Positions 34,235 through 45,581 of a stretch of DNA of 64,000 nt are shown here, in pieces; position 1 is the stretch's first letter; each line of letters starts with the position of its first letter. Under the pieces are notes generated by a model. The model ran no database searches. It saw only the letters and a list, made by a program, of their open reading frames with translations, and was not told the DNA's origin. A program made the translations under genes and the position numbers. The stretch is from Haematococcus lacustris (lineage: Eukaryota > Chlorophyta > Chlorophyceae > Chlamydomonadales > Haematococcaceae), in NCBI GenBank assembly GCA_030144725.1, contig JASKMD010000026.1:10842616-10906615 (forward strand). The letters are read 5' to 3'.

Positions 34235-37200
34235 GGAGTGGGAAGAAACAAGCAACTGCCTCCAGCTGGCCCCTGAACTCGAGGGAGGTTGAGGAGGGGT
34301 GCCTAACAGCCCACTGCCTAGTACGGTCCAGCGGCTGCCCCGCCAGCCAGCCCCTGCCGCCCACTGCCCCGCAGGCCTGTGGTGTTGCCCTCTGCCATCA
34401 CTCACCGCCTTGATCCCTCCGCCCTCAGATGCCAGCGGCACTGGCCTGCAGGCATGCAGGTACCCACCATGGCCACCTTGGCCACATCATCCCACCTATG
34501 CACCTGATTTGCACCCCCCACCACCACCCTACACCCCACCCGTAGCATGGCATCCTCATGCCCAAATCATGCCCCATGCTCGGACCATGGCACCCCATAT
34601 CACCACCACCACCACCACCACCACCACCACCACCACCACCACCACCACCACCACCACCACTGCCAGCCAAAGACTAGCCTCTCCAGCTTCTTATGTCGCT
34701 TCCGCTTGAGCTGCACCTCGACACTCTCTGCCCCTCCCCTTTCTGACCATGTCACCTAACCCTTCCCATCCTCCCCTCACCCTCCCTCTGTTTCACTTTC
34801 CTTTCTGCTCTGCTGCTGCACGCTGTTCAAGCCCCACCTCCCTGACCCCTCCCCTCCCCTCCCCCTCCCCCTCCCCCTCCCCCTCCCCCCTTCCCCCTCC
34901 CCCCTCCCCCCTCCCCCCTCCCCCCTCCCCCTCACCGCCTAGCCGCCAGCGCCGCCATGATGAGAGCAGCGTAGTCGCGGCTGATGAGGGCATGCAGCGC
35001 CTCCGCGGCCAGACTCAGCTCAAAGCTGCCCTCATCACGGTCATCACGGTCATAGTCAAGCAGGCTGTGCAGCGGGGTGGACGCAGTGCGCAGCTGCAGC
35101 CAGGGGGGGTAGGGGGGGCAGCGTAAGGGAGGTACAGGGGGACAGCAGCAGTGTAAGAGAGGGAGGGGGAGGGGAGGGGGGGTGGCGTGGTTAGAGCTCT
35201 GCTGCAGAGTGACTTGGAGGTCCCCCCTGGGGCACTGGGTCCTCACCCTCCTGGGGCACCCTCTCCGGCCCTGGCATTACCCATGGCTCGCCTAGCCCCC
35301 CCCTGCCCCACCCCCCACTGGCCCCACCCCCCGCCCGCCCCACCTTCTCACTGCCCGTGTGGCGGCCCCGCAGCAACAGGAAGGGCTCGGGTAGCACCGC
35401 AGCAGCCAGGGCCCCCTTCCCCTCCCCTGCACCCAGGCCGGTAGCAGCAGCAGCAGCAGCAGCAGCAGCTTCTTCTACCCCAGCCCCCGGGATGAGGAGG
35501 GGTGTGCAATCCACGCAACCAGCTTCTCTGCAGCTACCCTCTACATAGCCAGCTTCTCTGCAGCTACCCTCTACATAGCCGGCTTCTCTGCAGCTACCCT
35601 CTACATAGCCGGCTTCTCTGCAGCTACCCTCTACATAGCCAGCTTCTCTGCAGCTACCCTCCACATAGCCAGCTTCTCTGCAGCTACCCTCTACATAGCC
35701 AGCTTCTCTGCAGCTACCCTCCACATAGCCAGCAGCTCGCAGCTTTGCACATGGTCCCCTGCTGCTGCCCAGCCCCAGATTAGGCGGTATGGGAGGTGAG
35801 CCTAACAGGTCGGCAGCACCAGCAGCACACCATCAGCAGCAGCAGCAGCACACCAGCAGCAGCAGCAGCAGCAGCCGCCAGACTGTCATCGCTGACAGGG
35901 CGGCAGCCTGGGGCCCAGCTAGGTGAGCAGCAGCTAGGTGACGCTGCCCCTGCCTCTGGTTCCGACCCTCAGCCGCAAGCAGGCAGGCCAGCCGTGCAGC
36001 CAGGCTGGCGGGCACACACGGACCACAGGGGGCACACGCACAGGCAGGGCAGCAGGGCCTAGCTGAGGAGCTTGGCTGCCGCCAGGCAGCTGCCAGCTTA
36101 GTGCAGCTTGGCTGCACTAGCCTGTTGAGGGCCAGGGAGGGGTTCAGGGGGAGGGGGTTCGACTCCTAGCTGGCTGGAGGGAGCCCCAGCCACGCCCCAT
36201 CCAAGCGGGGGCTCCTCCCTAGTGCACGCCAGGGGGCCAGCCGGAGCAGTCTTCTTTTTCTTCTTCTTTTTCTTCTTCTTCTTTTTCTTCTTCTTCTTCT
36301 TTTTCTTCTTCTTCTTTTTCTTCTTCTTCTTCTTTTTCTTCTTCTTCTTCTTCTTTTTCTTCTGTTCTTTTCTTCTTGCACTTCTTCCAGGCCGCCAGGA
36401 CGCCGGCAGGCAGCTGGCCTAGAATAGGATAGGATACCTATCTAGGTAGCATCGTCTAGCTTTGGAAGCTGGACAACCTCCAGCAGGCCGCTAGGCAGCT
36501 GGCAGGCAGAGCCTCAGAGCCTCTGTGATGCAGCGCTAGGCTGAGGAGCACAGGACAGCGCCACAGCACGCTGACCTGACCCGGCCCTCTGACAGGCTGC
36601 CCCTACCATGCTGACCACCTAGCCGCCCGGCTTTCCCTACCCTGCTCCTGACCCTGTCGCCACTGCCGCTGCGGCTGCAGTGCAGCTGCTACTCCCTCAG
36701 CTGCTGCTGCTGCTGCTTGACTTTGCTTTCATGGCATATACGGGGCCAGGCCTCCTCGACCCACCTGCTGAGGCCTGGGTGCCGAAGGCTTTGGAACCAG
36801 GCCCCACCCCTCTTGCTGCTGACTGCCCCTCCGGCCGGGCGCTGCCTCCTTTCAAGCCCTGTGCAGGTCACACATACACAACACAACACATCACACATTC
36901 CCCCCTCTCATCTCACACCCTATCCATCACACCTCACTGTTTCCTATCATGTTTCAATCATGCTTGCACTCGACCCTGGTGTGCCTGTACAGCACACTGT
37001 GCTCACCAACACAAGGGTACAGGGGCAGGGTACAGGGGCAAGGGCAGGGGCAGGGGCAGGGCGGCCCTTGCTCCTTCCTGCCACCTGAAGTGGATTGAGG
37101 TGCAGCTGCTGCTGGCCCCCCTCCTCCTCCTGCTGACCTGACCTGACCTGACCTGACCTGACCTAGGGCCTAACGCACCTTTCGCCTATGAGCCCCCTCA

Positions 37201-40200
37201 TTAGCCCTACAGCTGTGCCCGACCCATGTTCGCATCAGGGCTTTGCTGCTGCTGCTTGTCAGGGGCAGCGTGCTAGGTAAGGGGTAGGGATAAGGTGACA
37301 GCACTGGTGACAGGTTGACAGCATATGCCCCCTGCTGCTGCTGCATCTGCTGCTGCAAGCACTCCTCTTGGTCTTGCTGCTGCTCCTCCATGCTAAGCCT
37401 ACAGGTCAGCCAGGTTTGCTGCCCCACTGGCAACCGACTACAACACCATGTCCCTTCATGCCACTCCATGTCCCTGGGTTGGGGGCGCTTGGTGTAAGCC
37501 ACAGTCGGGTGGGAGAGAGCAGCGGCTGCAACAGGGGCGGGGCAGCCGCTGTGTTTGCTGTGTAGCAGGCCGCGCCAGCAACACGCGTCTCCACCTCGCG
37601 TCACCCAACCTCGCGTCACCCAACCTCGCAGCTTGCAAACTGCTCTGAAACCGCTCTGAACTTCGTGAATACCCTGAGCCCCACCCTCTTGCCACCACCC
37701 ACTCTGCCAGCAGCATGGGGCCCATGCATGTAGGAGCATGGTCACTGCCTGTCCAACGTCCCATGCCGGTTGGATTCAGAGTGGTTGGGTGCCAGCAGCC
37801 TGGTCTGCTGGTTGAGGTGGAGGCTGGCTGGCTTTGACAGCTGGGAAGGCGCCATGGGCCATGCGCTCAGGCCAGGGCTTTTTGACACCAGCCTCAACCA
37901 CCCACATACCAGATTCAGCCTGACACCTGGCGTGTGGTGGCTCCTCAAAATCAAACCTGCTGTGATGGTGGCAATGTGACTAGGCCCACTGTGATCTGAT
38001 CTGATTTGATCTGGTCAAACCTGGTGTGCGAGCTGTCCCCAGGGCTAGCCATCTTGTGAGGTCACACCACACCTGTGCCTGTCTCCCACAGCCCAGCCCC
38101 TTATCCTAGCCTCGTCACTCTTTCATCACACTCCAACCGCCAGGGCCGCATGCGGGGCTTGCTGTTGCGGGACGCCCAGGGGCTGGCTTCTGCTGCCAGT
38201 GCCTGCTAAGGTGTCTAAGGTGGTCAGACGTGAAGTCCGGTGGCTCCTGTCCTGCACCTGCTGGGGCTGCACCTCCCTGATCCCTGCTCGCCTGGTTACT
38301 CTGTGTTACCCTGTGTTACCCTGGTTGCTCTGTTCCTGGCCTCTTCTTGTTACTGGCCTCCTCGATGCTTAGCCTCCATCACCTGCTCTGGCCCACTGCC
38401 TACACTCCTGCTTGCATACCTGCCCACTCACTCTGACGGCATGGCCATAGCTCCATGCAACTGCCAATGTGTGATGTGTGACCTCCATGCATAGTGTGAC
38501 GCCACACACCCCACCTGCAGCTCCGCCGCGATGCCGTCCGCCTTCCTCTGCCTCCACTCAACAATGTCACGGTAGATGCCAGGCCAGCTCTCAGGCCCCG
38601 GTATCAGGTCATGACAGGCAACGGCATAATAGGCAACCACCTGCCTTACCATGCCCTGGAACGCCGGGTGGTGGCCCGACAGCACGCTGCCTAAACAGGC
38701 ACTACCTTTGCGGTCGCAAGGGTTTGAACCTGCGACCCCACCTGGGTCAGGGGAGGTGGGTGAGGTGGGTGAGGTGGCCTGGGTGTAAGGGCGGCCCGCA
38801 GCTGAGCCTGTGAGGGAGCTGGGCCGCAGGTAGGTGATGTCCAGCAGGCGGTACCAGCAGGCAGCGCTGCGCCCTCCCCCTGGCTGTGCCCCTAGGTCCA
38901 GCCGGGTCTGCTGCAGCACGTGGCGGTGGGCGGCTCGCTGCAGGGCGCTTGGGTCACTGCGCGGCCAAGGCAGTGGGGGCCAGGGGGTGGGTGGGTGGGT
39001 GGGTGGGTGGGTGGGTGGGTGGGTGGGTGGGTGGGTGGGTGGGTGGGTGGGTGGGTGGGTGGGTGGGTGGGTGGGTGGGTGGGTGGGTGGGTGGGTGGGT
39101 GGGTGGGTGGGTGGGTGGGTGGGTGGGTGGGTGGGTGGGTGGGTAACGGTGTGGGGTGGGGTGGATGGGGCGGCCCTGATTGCCTGTGTGGCTGACGAGG
39201 GGGCCAAGGGGGTGGGTGGCTGCCCTGGTGGCAGTCCTAGGATGAGCATACCGCCATGCACAACCTCTCCATACTTCAGTCTCAAACGGCAGGGACGCAG
39301 AGCATCTCATGTCACAGGTGGTGGTGTGACTGGGGTGAGTGAGCTATGTGTGACTTGAAGGCTGACGGGACTGGCAGATCACACTGAGGCTGTTAGGCAC
39401 TGCATGTGTCCTGATCAGGCTCACTTGACAGGTACTGCCCTGACCTGTCAGATCTGTACCGCCTGGCTGCACACGTGTCTGCTTTGCAGTGAGACTGCCT
39501 GGCCTGGCCTGGCTGACAACCATAGCCCACATGCTTCCCTCTGGACATGCTTCCCAGGGGCGTAGCCATGCCCCCAGCTGGCCCTCCGCTGCTGAGCCTG
39601 GACAGTCAGGCTGTACAGCTGCACCTGGCTGCTGGTCTGCCACTGAAACAGCATACTGGGAAGGTCCTGGGGTGGGAGAGCTTAGTGTCACCACCCTACG
39701 CTGAACTGTGGATGCCTGATCTGGCCACCTGGCCATGTGGCCCACAGTGCCATCATCATGCACACCATTACCATCATCACCATCACAAGCAGCAGCAGCG
39801 GCCATGTGCTTCACAATGCCATCATCATGCACAGCAGCAGCAGCAGCAGCAGCGGCTCACTGCCTGCTGCAAGGTCCTGGCCTGGCCCTCATGGCCCGCT
39901 CCAGGTTGTCAAGCTGCCCAAGGTGGTGCTGCCTTGGCCTGGTGGGGGTTGGCCACCTTGTTTGCGCCTGCCCACCTTGTTTGCGCTCCTGTGCCTCCCC
40001 GCTGCTGCCCTTGGGTCCACTGCCCGCATGGCCTGGCCCCGCCACCTGCCACAGCACCTGCCTAAAGTCCTACCTGCTGCAGCCCTACCCTTGCCCTGCC
40101 CTGCCCTGCCCTGCCGCCTCCCACTACTACTACTACTCCCCTCTGCCCCCCTCCTCACCTTGGCAGCCTCAGCAGCACTGGCAACCCTGCCTGACTTCCA

Positions 40201-43200
40201 ACCTCCTCAACCACCTGGTGCCAATGCAGGGGAGGCCCTCCTGGCCAGGTGACTTTGGCCCCAAGAACTCCTGACTGCTGCCCCCTGACCTGCACTCCCT
40301 AGCCCCTCTTGGCCAGGTGAGATGAAGGGGTACCCAAAGGACCCGTCACTGCAACTACCTCATTCAACCACACGACTGCAACCCCCCAACTGCAACCCCT
40401 CAACTGCAACCTCCCAACTGCAATCCCTCAACTGCAACCTCCCAACTGCAAGCCCCCTTCTGCAACCTCCCAACTGCAATCCCTCAACTGCAACCCCCCA
40501 ACTGCAACCCCTCAACTGTAACCTCCCAACTGCCCCCACCTGTCAGGCCGGCCCCCATCCAGCGAGGGGTCCCAGGCGCCCCCCAGAGCTGTGAAGGCGC
40601 CGCGCCGCTCCCCCTCCCTGATGAGCCGGGCAGTCACCACCTTGCAGCTGTGGACCAGGTGAGCTCCTGGGCTGGGGGCAGCCAGGGCACGCACCTCACC
40701 TGGCTGCAGGCCTTGCAGCAGCAGCACGCGCACGCTGTACTGGGTCTCACACGTGGAGCCGGGGGCCGCGGGGGAGGGGGCAGGGGGCGGAAGCTGGGCT
40801 GCAAGCTGCGGGTCTGCCCCACTGGACTTGGAGGGGAGGGAGGGGATGGGGGGAGGTGGGACAGGAGTGGGGGTGGGGTGGGGCAGGGAGGCCGCAGCAG
40901 CTGGCTCTGCTGCATCTTCCACCTTGTCCTTCACCTCCCCTTTCACCGCCTCAGCCATGGGTTGATCAGGACGTGGCTCTGCCTCGAACAAAGAGCCTGC
41001 CACCCCTGCTGCCCCTGCTGCTGGTGCCCCTGCTGCTGGTGCCCCTGCTGCTGGTGCCCCTGCTGCTGGTGCCACTGCTGCTGCCGCCACTGCTGCTGCC
41101 GCCACTGCTGCTGCTGCCCCTGCTGCTAGGCCCTCCTCCACCTTGATGACTGAAAGCCCCTCCCCTGGGACTAGGACAGGCACCCGGGCCCCTCCCTCCG
41201 CCACAGGCTGTGGCCCCACCCCTTGGCTTGGCCCCTCCTCTACCTCCATCTTCACAGCAGCAGAAGGCGGTGAGGCAGGCCGTGCAGCAGGCTCTAAGGG
41301 GCAAGCCTCAGCTGCAGCACCCACCAGGGCGGGGGCGGGGGCCGGGGCCGAGGCGGGGGGGTCCCCTTCAAGTGCGGGAGGGGCAGGAGGGGTGGCGGCT
41401 GCAGGGCTGCTGGTGGCAAGGCTAGCAGCATCAGGAAGCGCTGAAACGACAGCAGCAGCGGGAGTGAAGGGGGTTGGTGGTGAGATGGCACTGCCTGCAT
41501 TGCTGCCCCCCTGGACAGAGCTCTCCCCCTCCCCCTCCTCTCTCATACCCAGCTCGTGTTCAAACCTCACTCCTTTGTCCAGCGGAAGTGTGACCAGGCC
41601 CAGGGAGTTGGGTGTGAGAATGCCAGGGCCCAGTGGGCCAGGCAGCTGTGTCCAGTGCATGGTGGCCATGGAGAAGTCCGGGGGTATGGCCAGCTGGGGG
41701 TGGCGGCGGCACAGCTCCGGGTGGTCCAGGTGCAGCCGTGACAGCGGGCCGCAGGGCAGCTTCAGGCCACGAGTGCTAGGGGCAGGGGAGGGGGAGCGGG
41801 AGCGGGAGCGGGAGCGAATGTTGCGGGTGCTGGAGGCTGGAAGGGGGCTGCGGCTGCGGCTGCGCTTGGCCGGGCTGCGGCTGCGGCGGGGAGGGCTGCG
41901 GCTGCGGAGGGGGGCCTGGGGTTCAAAGGCGAGCAGGGGGTGGGAGAGGAGGTCCAGGACAGTGGTGGGGGCCAGGCAACAGGGCAGGAGGAGAGGAGAG
42001 GTGAGGTGGGGGAACAGCAAGTGGGGGGTGACGCGGGGCTGGGCGCAGGGAGGGTGACAGGGAGGGGTGGGTGTGAAGGCCAGACGCACAGGCTGAGGCA
42101 TCTGGGGGGTGCAGCATGGGCACACATTAGGCTGGAAACTGACTGGAAGCTGCATGGAAGCTGGGCAGAAGCTGGGCGGAAGCTGGGTTGTTCCTACCTT
42201 GTCAGTCCTGGCCCTGCTGGTGTCCACCTGGGGTCGTGACTGGCTGGCGCGGGCTGCAGGCAGGCAGGCAGGCAGCAGGCAGGCAGGCAGCAGTGCTCCA
42301 CAAGCAGATGTGTGCTCCCCGCCCCCCTCCTTCATGTTGCTCTCCCTGCCCCTCCCTGCCCCGCACCCTTTCCCTGCCCCTTCTTGAACAGAGGGCCAGG
42401 TTTGCGTTCACGTTACAGAGGCAGAGGGACAGACCTTCTATACCATGCAGCAGACAACGCTGCAGTTGCGATAGAGGGTTCCGATCCAGGGTGAACCCCT
42501 GGAGGGGTGATTGAGGTCAGTCAGACCACCAGGGTTTGGTCACTGGTGGTAGAGGGTTTGGCCACTCTGCGAAAGTAGCTAAGTACCTAGCGCCTCAGCG
42601 AAGTACCTAGCGCTTAAGGGTCGCACGCTGTGGGTTTGTCACGGTTTGGCCACTTTGCACCAGCGGTGCTGCATGGACCCTGTGGGGGAGCGGTGTGCAC
42701 CCATACGCGTGCATAGGTGGTCCTGCATGGACCCAGTGGGTGGTCCTTGGGGCCCCATGTGGCATGCTGCCATGCTGCCATGTTGCCATGCTGCCATGCT
42801 GCCATGGAGCGTGTTGCCAGTTTGAAGGAGGTTAAGGAGGGGTTGGTGTCAGTCAGACCACCAGAGCCCTCACTGTCCTGGGCTGAAGGCAAGTTTTCAG
42901 GATTGAGGTTAGTCAGACCACCAGGGGCCCAAGTGCCAAGGGCAGAAGACAAGCGGGAGGGAGCTGTGCTGCAACGTCACCACCACCACCACCACCATCT
43001 CCATCCTCCTGAGCCCCCCGCCCCTAGCCAACTGATACGCCCCCCTCACAGCACACCTTCCCTCCCACATTCAAACAGTGTGCCCACCCCACCAGCCCTG
43101 CTGCCCATTTCCTTCCACCCATCCCCCACCCAATTGTACCACCCCACCCCACCCCACCCCACCCCACCCCACCCCACCCCACCCCACCCCACCCCACCCC

Positions 43201-44226
43201 ACCCCACATACCCCCTACACCCCCCCTTGCCCCAGCCTCACCTCTGCTGTCCTGCGCCGCGCCCTGTGTTCCCGTGTGGACCCTGGGCACCGCCACCAGG
43301 CCCCCCCCCTCACTGCGGCTGCTGAACCCACGGGGCGCCCCAGGCAGGGGCAGGGGGGGTGGAGGGGCCCGGGCCCCGCTGCCCTCCGGCCCCCCCCGGC
43401 CCCCTGCAGCCGCCCCAGCTGCTGCCGCTGCACTGCCAGGAGCACCACTGCCGCTGCCAGGTGGAGGAGCAGGAGCAGCAGCGGACGGACCCAGTGTGTG
43501 GGGGCGGGTGGCAGCAGCAGGGGGGGAGAACCTTGGGGGGTGGCGGCCAGATGCAGGACCCGACCCTGGCCCCGCCCCCCCCACCCCCCCTGCTGACCCG
43601 TAGCCTGCCCTTGATGCCCCTGCTGACATTGGCCCCCCATACCCTGCTCCTGGTCCTGGCCCTGTGCCCCTCCCTGGCGCCTGAGCCCAGCCAGTAGCCA
43701 TGGCCCCCTGCCCTCCTGCACCCCCCACCATGCCCCAGCTACCCTCCAGCTCCCCTTCCATGGCCCCCGCTCCCCTCCCACCTCCCCCCGCCCCTCCACT
43801 GCCCCAGCCAGAGCCAGCCTGGCTGGCTGCGCTGGCGCTGCTGCTGGCGCCCCTGACAGCACCAGCCCCGGCCCCAACACCAGGCCCAGGGCGGCCACCC
43901 AGCCCTTCCGCCCTGGCAGCCAGTGGGCCCCCCCCAGCTGACGAGGGACCCCCTCCACCGACCCAGTAGGCGGCCTGCTTGGATGCAGGCTGGGTGGGCG
44001 AGGGGGTGGGGCCAGGGCCAGGGCCAGGACCAGGCAGGCTGTTAGTCAGGGCGGCAGGGCTGGTTCCGACAACAGCAGAAGGTGGTAGGGCAGCACGGGT
44101 CATGAGGCTCGCCCCTGCTGCTGCTTGAGTCCCTTGATACTGCTGCTGGTATTGCTGCTGCGACACTTGCTGCTGCTGCTGCTGCTGCTGGAGCTGCTGC
44201 TGCTGGAGCTGGTATTGCTGCTGATA

Positions 44227-44259
<33 letters not shown>

Positions 44260-45074
44260 TGCAGAGGCATCCCAGCCAGAGTAGTAGGAGGGAGTGGACC
44301 GTGTGGCAGATGGCTGCGCAGTGACAGAGGGCGAGGCGACGGCAGACGGCACGCTGGACAGATAGGGGTTGTGACCCAGCCCCTCTCCACTGCCATACTG
44401 CTGCTGCTGCTGCTGCTGCTGCAAAAGATTGTGTTGCTGCTGCTGCTGTTGCTGCATGTACTGCTGTTGTGAGTATTGCTGCTGGTACTGCTGCTGCTGC
44501 TGCTGCTGCTGTATGTCAGTGGGTTGCTGCACGGCAGGACCGTAGCCAGGCTTGTAGCCCATCTGCATATCATAACCATGGCCAAACGGTAATGAGGCAC
44601 TGCCAGCATGGTGTGCCACTGCAACTCATCATAATGAGCCCCATGCATGGGTGTGGGCACCTATGACATGAGGTTGACTTCTGGTGGTGCAAACTCAAAT
44701 GCAGCTGCACCTCAATGTGATGAGCTCATGCCAGTACACCAGCATGTGCTTGTTGGCTGCTGTCGCAGGTCAGTGGCTCTTGTATCGCCTGGTTCACGCC
44801 CGCACACTGAGGAGCAGCCCCACCTCACCCGCAATTGGCCAGCAGCGGCACCATACCCATTTGCACCAGAGCCGTAAGACGCAGTGCTTGCGTCCTGGGA
44901 CGTATTGGCAGGCAGATATGTGCCCGAAGGCTGATGCAGTGCGTGCTGCTGCGCTACTAGAGCTTGGTACTGCGCTGCGGGTCCCTGGGCGTGCGCCAAC
45001 GATGCGTGAGACTGCAGTTCATATGCGGACCCCGATTGAGCCTGATTTGTTGTGGTGGACCACGAATGCTGCAT
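31937..45074 (-). CDS. CCAR1/DBC1-family protein
   Basis: In animals this family acts as transcription and splicing coactivator with an inactive NUDIX-like domain. Placed exons: 44829-45074 (start ATG 45074), about 43246-44562, 40540-42101, about 38753-38956, 38515-38640, 35344 to about 35730, 34936-35093, 34406-34445, 34071-34112, 33270-33413, 31937-33005. Family landmarks in order: a Gln-rich N-terminus; an RS-like stretch; CGPLSRLHLDHPELCRRHPQ; ALGGAWDPSLDG (NUDIX-like region); ALQRAAHRHV and CWYRLLDITYLRP; VVAYYAVACHDLIPG; LHSLLDYDRDDRDEGSFELS with SRDYAALIMAALA; a basic SSKRARK; and the degenerate EF-hand YFDRGGCGYLKQEELRRLL followed by HYRSLTDTEVLED. The C-terminus is an Ala/Glu-rich tail of about 340 aa. 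Exons between 35731 and 38514, and one linking 34071 to 33413, are unresolved; I did not find the SAP or S1-like domain. Confidence 0.75.
33416..33570. repeat. (GGGGCA)n-type array abutting a 3' splice site
   Basis: Imperfect GGGGCA/GGGACA/GGGCA units. On the sense strand it reads CTGCCC repeats that run into the acceptor of the EF-hand exon (CCTGCCCAG at 33414-33422). Confidence 0.92.
34118..34234. repeat. (GGGGT)n plus (GAGAGT)n arrays before a small exon
   Basis: A GGGGTGGGGGT tract is followed by about 11 copies of GAGTGA. On the sense strand these are CTCTCA and CCCCA repeats ending at the acceptor (CCCTCACAG) of the 42-nt exon 34071-34112. Confidence 0.9.
34597..34658. repeat. (ACC)n trinucleotide array
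   Basis: About 20 ACC units in an intron of the CCAR1-like gene (34446-34935). Confidence 0.95.
34847..34932. repeat. (CCCCT)n-type array just after a 5' splice site
   Basis: C-rich on the plus strand. In sense orientation it is GGGGGAGGGG starting within the donor GTGAGGGGGAGG of the exon ending at 34936. Confidence 0.92.
35521..35730. repeat. 30-bp minisatellite, 7 copies, probably coding
   Basis: The unit is AGCTTCTCTGCAGCTACCCT followed by CTACATAGCC. On the minus strand it keeps the CCAR1-like frame open as a decapeptide GYVEGSCREA repeated seven times, directly before the exon part that encodes PLLIPGAGVEEAAA. Each unit also carries a CTGCAG acceptor-like and a GTAGAG donor-like word, so it could instead be intronic. 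Confidence 0.9.
36248..36373. repeat. (TTC)n/TTTTTC purine-pyrimidine tract
   Basis: A pure pyrimidine strand of about 125 nt. The sense strand of the CCAR1-like gene reads GAA/AAG/AGA and is open in all three frames (Glu/Lys, Lys or Arg rich). Animal CCAR1 has a Lys/Glu-rich segment in the corresponding part of the protein, so it may be coding, but no exon border was found. Confidence 0.9.
38985..39144. repeat. (GGGT)40 tetranucleotide array
   Basis: A perfect array; sense orientation (ACCC)n. It ends about 28 nt before the acceptor GCGCAG of the CCAR1-like exon starting at 38956. Confidence 0.97.
40365..40535. repeat. CAACTGCAACCCC degenerate repeat
   Basis: About 12 copies of a 13-15-bp unit such as CAACTGCAACCCCT in the CCAR1-like intron immediately after the donor of the exon ending at 40540. 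Confidence 0.9.
42971..43041 (+). pseudogene. Captured exon fragment of the filamin-type gene
   Basis: 71 bp matching 26950-27011, coding sequence of exon 10 of the filamin-type gene, with about six substitutions and a 9-bp ACC expansion. It lies antisense in an intron of the CCAR1-like gene. Landmarks shared by both are CACCATCTCCATCCTCC and AGCCCCCCG. It has an in-frame stop (TGA) where the parent has an intact codon. Confidence 0.65.
43138..43206. repeat. (ACCCC)n array after a 5' splice site
   Basis: About 13 copies. In sense orientation it is (GGGGT)n, about 35-40 nt after the donor GTGAGGCTGG that ends the Q-rich exon of the CCAR1-like gene. Confidence 0.95.
44110..44515. repeat. CTG/CAG coding repeats (poly-Gln)
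   Basis: Several (CTG)n blocks that on the minus strand encode Gln runs in exon 2 of the CCAR1-like gene, interrupted by Tyr, Leu and His. Confidence 0.92.
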
Positions 45075-45581
45075 TGGGCAGGTGCAAAACTGGGCAGGTG
45101 CAAAAGAGGAGGCATGCAATGAACATGGTGCACCGCAAGCATTGGACGCTCATGAGAGCACTGCAAAGGCCATAAGACTGGGGTCGCCGCACTCAGGTGC
45201 ACCTGGCAGCAACCTCCAACATGGCCAGCTACTTCAACCCAGCCCTGACCCTGGCCTGAACCCATGTCACTGAGCAACCTCTGCTTGCGTTGCCCACATG
45301 TTTTCAGTCTCCCATCTCTACCAGGCAATGACATTGCCTTTGCCCTCCACAGCCCGCAAAGTATGCCGGCACCAAGCTCCTGCATACACACATACTGAAG
45401 CACAGGAGATTGATGTATCATGCACGGGAGCAAGGAACAACGGTAATGTACAAATCAGTGGGCCTTGACGGCGGTTCATAGAAAGGCTATCTGCATGCAT
45501 TGAGATGCATGGAGCTCCGTCGAGCTTCGGTGCTGCGACAGCCCGGCCTCTTTTGCACTTCGACGCTGTCACAAGGGAGAA
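45075..45581. promoter_or_regulatory. Divergent promoter, CCAR1-like gene / RPL18A
   Basis: 507 bp separate the two start codons and must hold both promoters and 5' UTRs. A pyrimidine-rich CCTCTTTTGC lies about 30 nt before the RPL18A ATG, as often near ribosomal-protein start sites. Confidence 0.5.

Noticed and set aside
36140..36170. B-box-like GGTTCGACTCC
   Set aside because: The stem around it does not pair and no repeat copy was found.
36222..36422. Poly-Phe ORF
   Set aside because: The antisense of the GAA/AAG tract; no biological support.
38700..38745. tRNA-like GGTTTGAACCTGCGACC
   Set aside because: It forms a simple hairpin; no tRNA body can be drawn and it lies in CCAR1-like intron sequence.
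38428..39285. 285-aa PTHPP-repeat protein
   Set aside because: The repeat part is the intronic (GGGT)n array; only the segments flanking acceptors at 38956 and 38640 are real exons.
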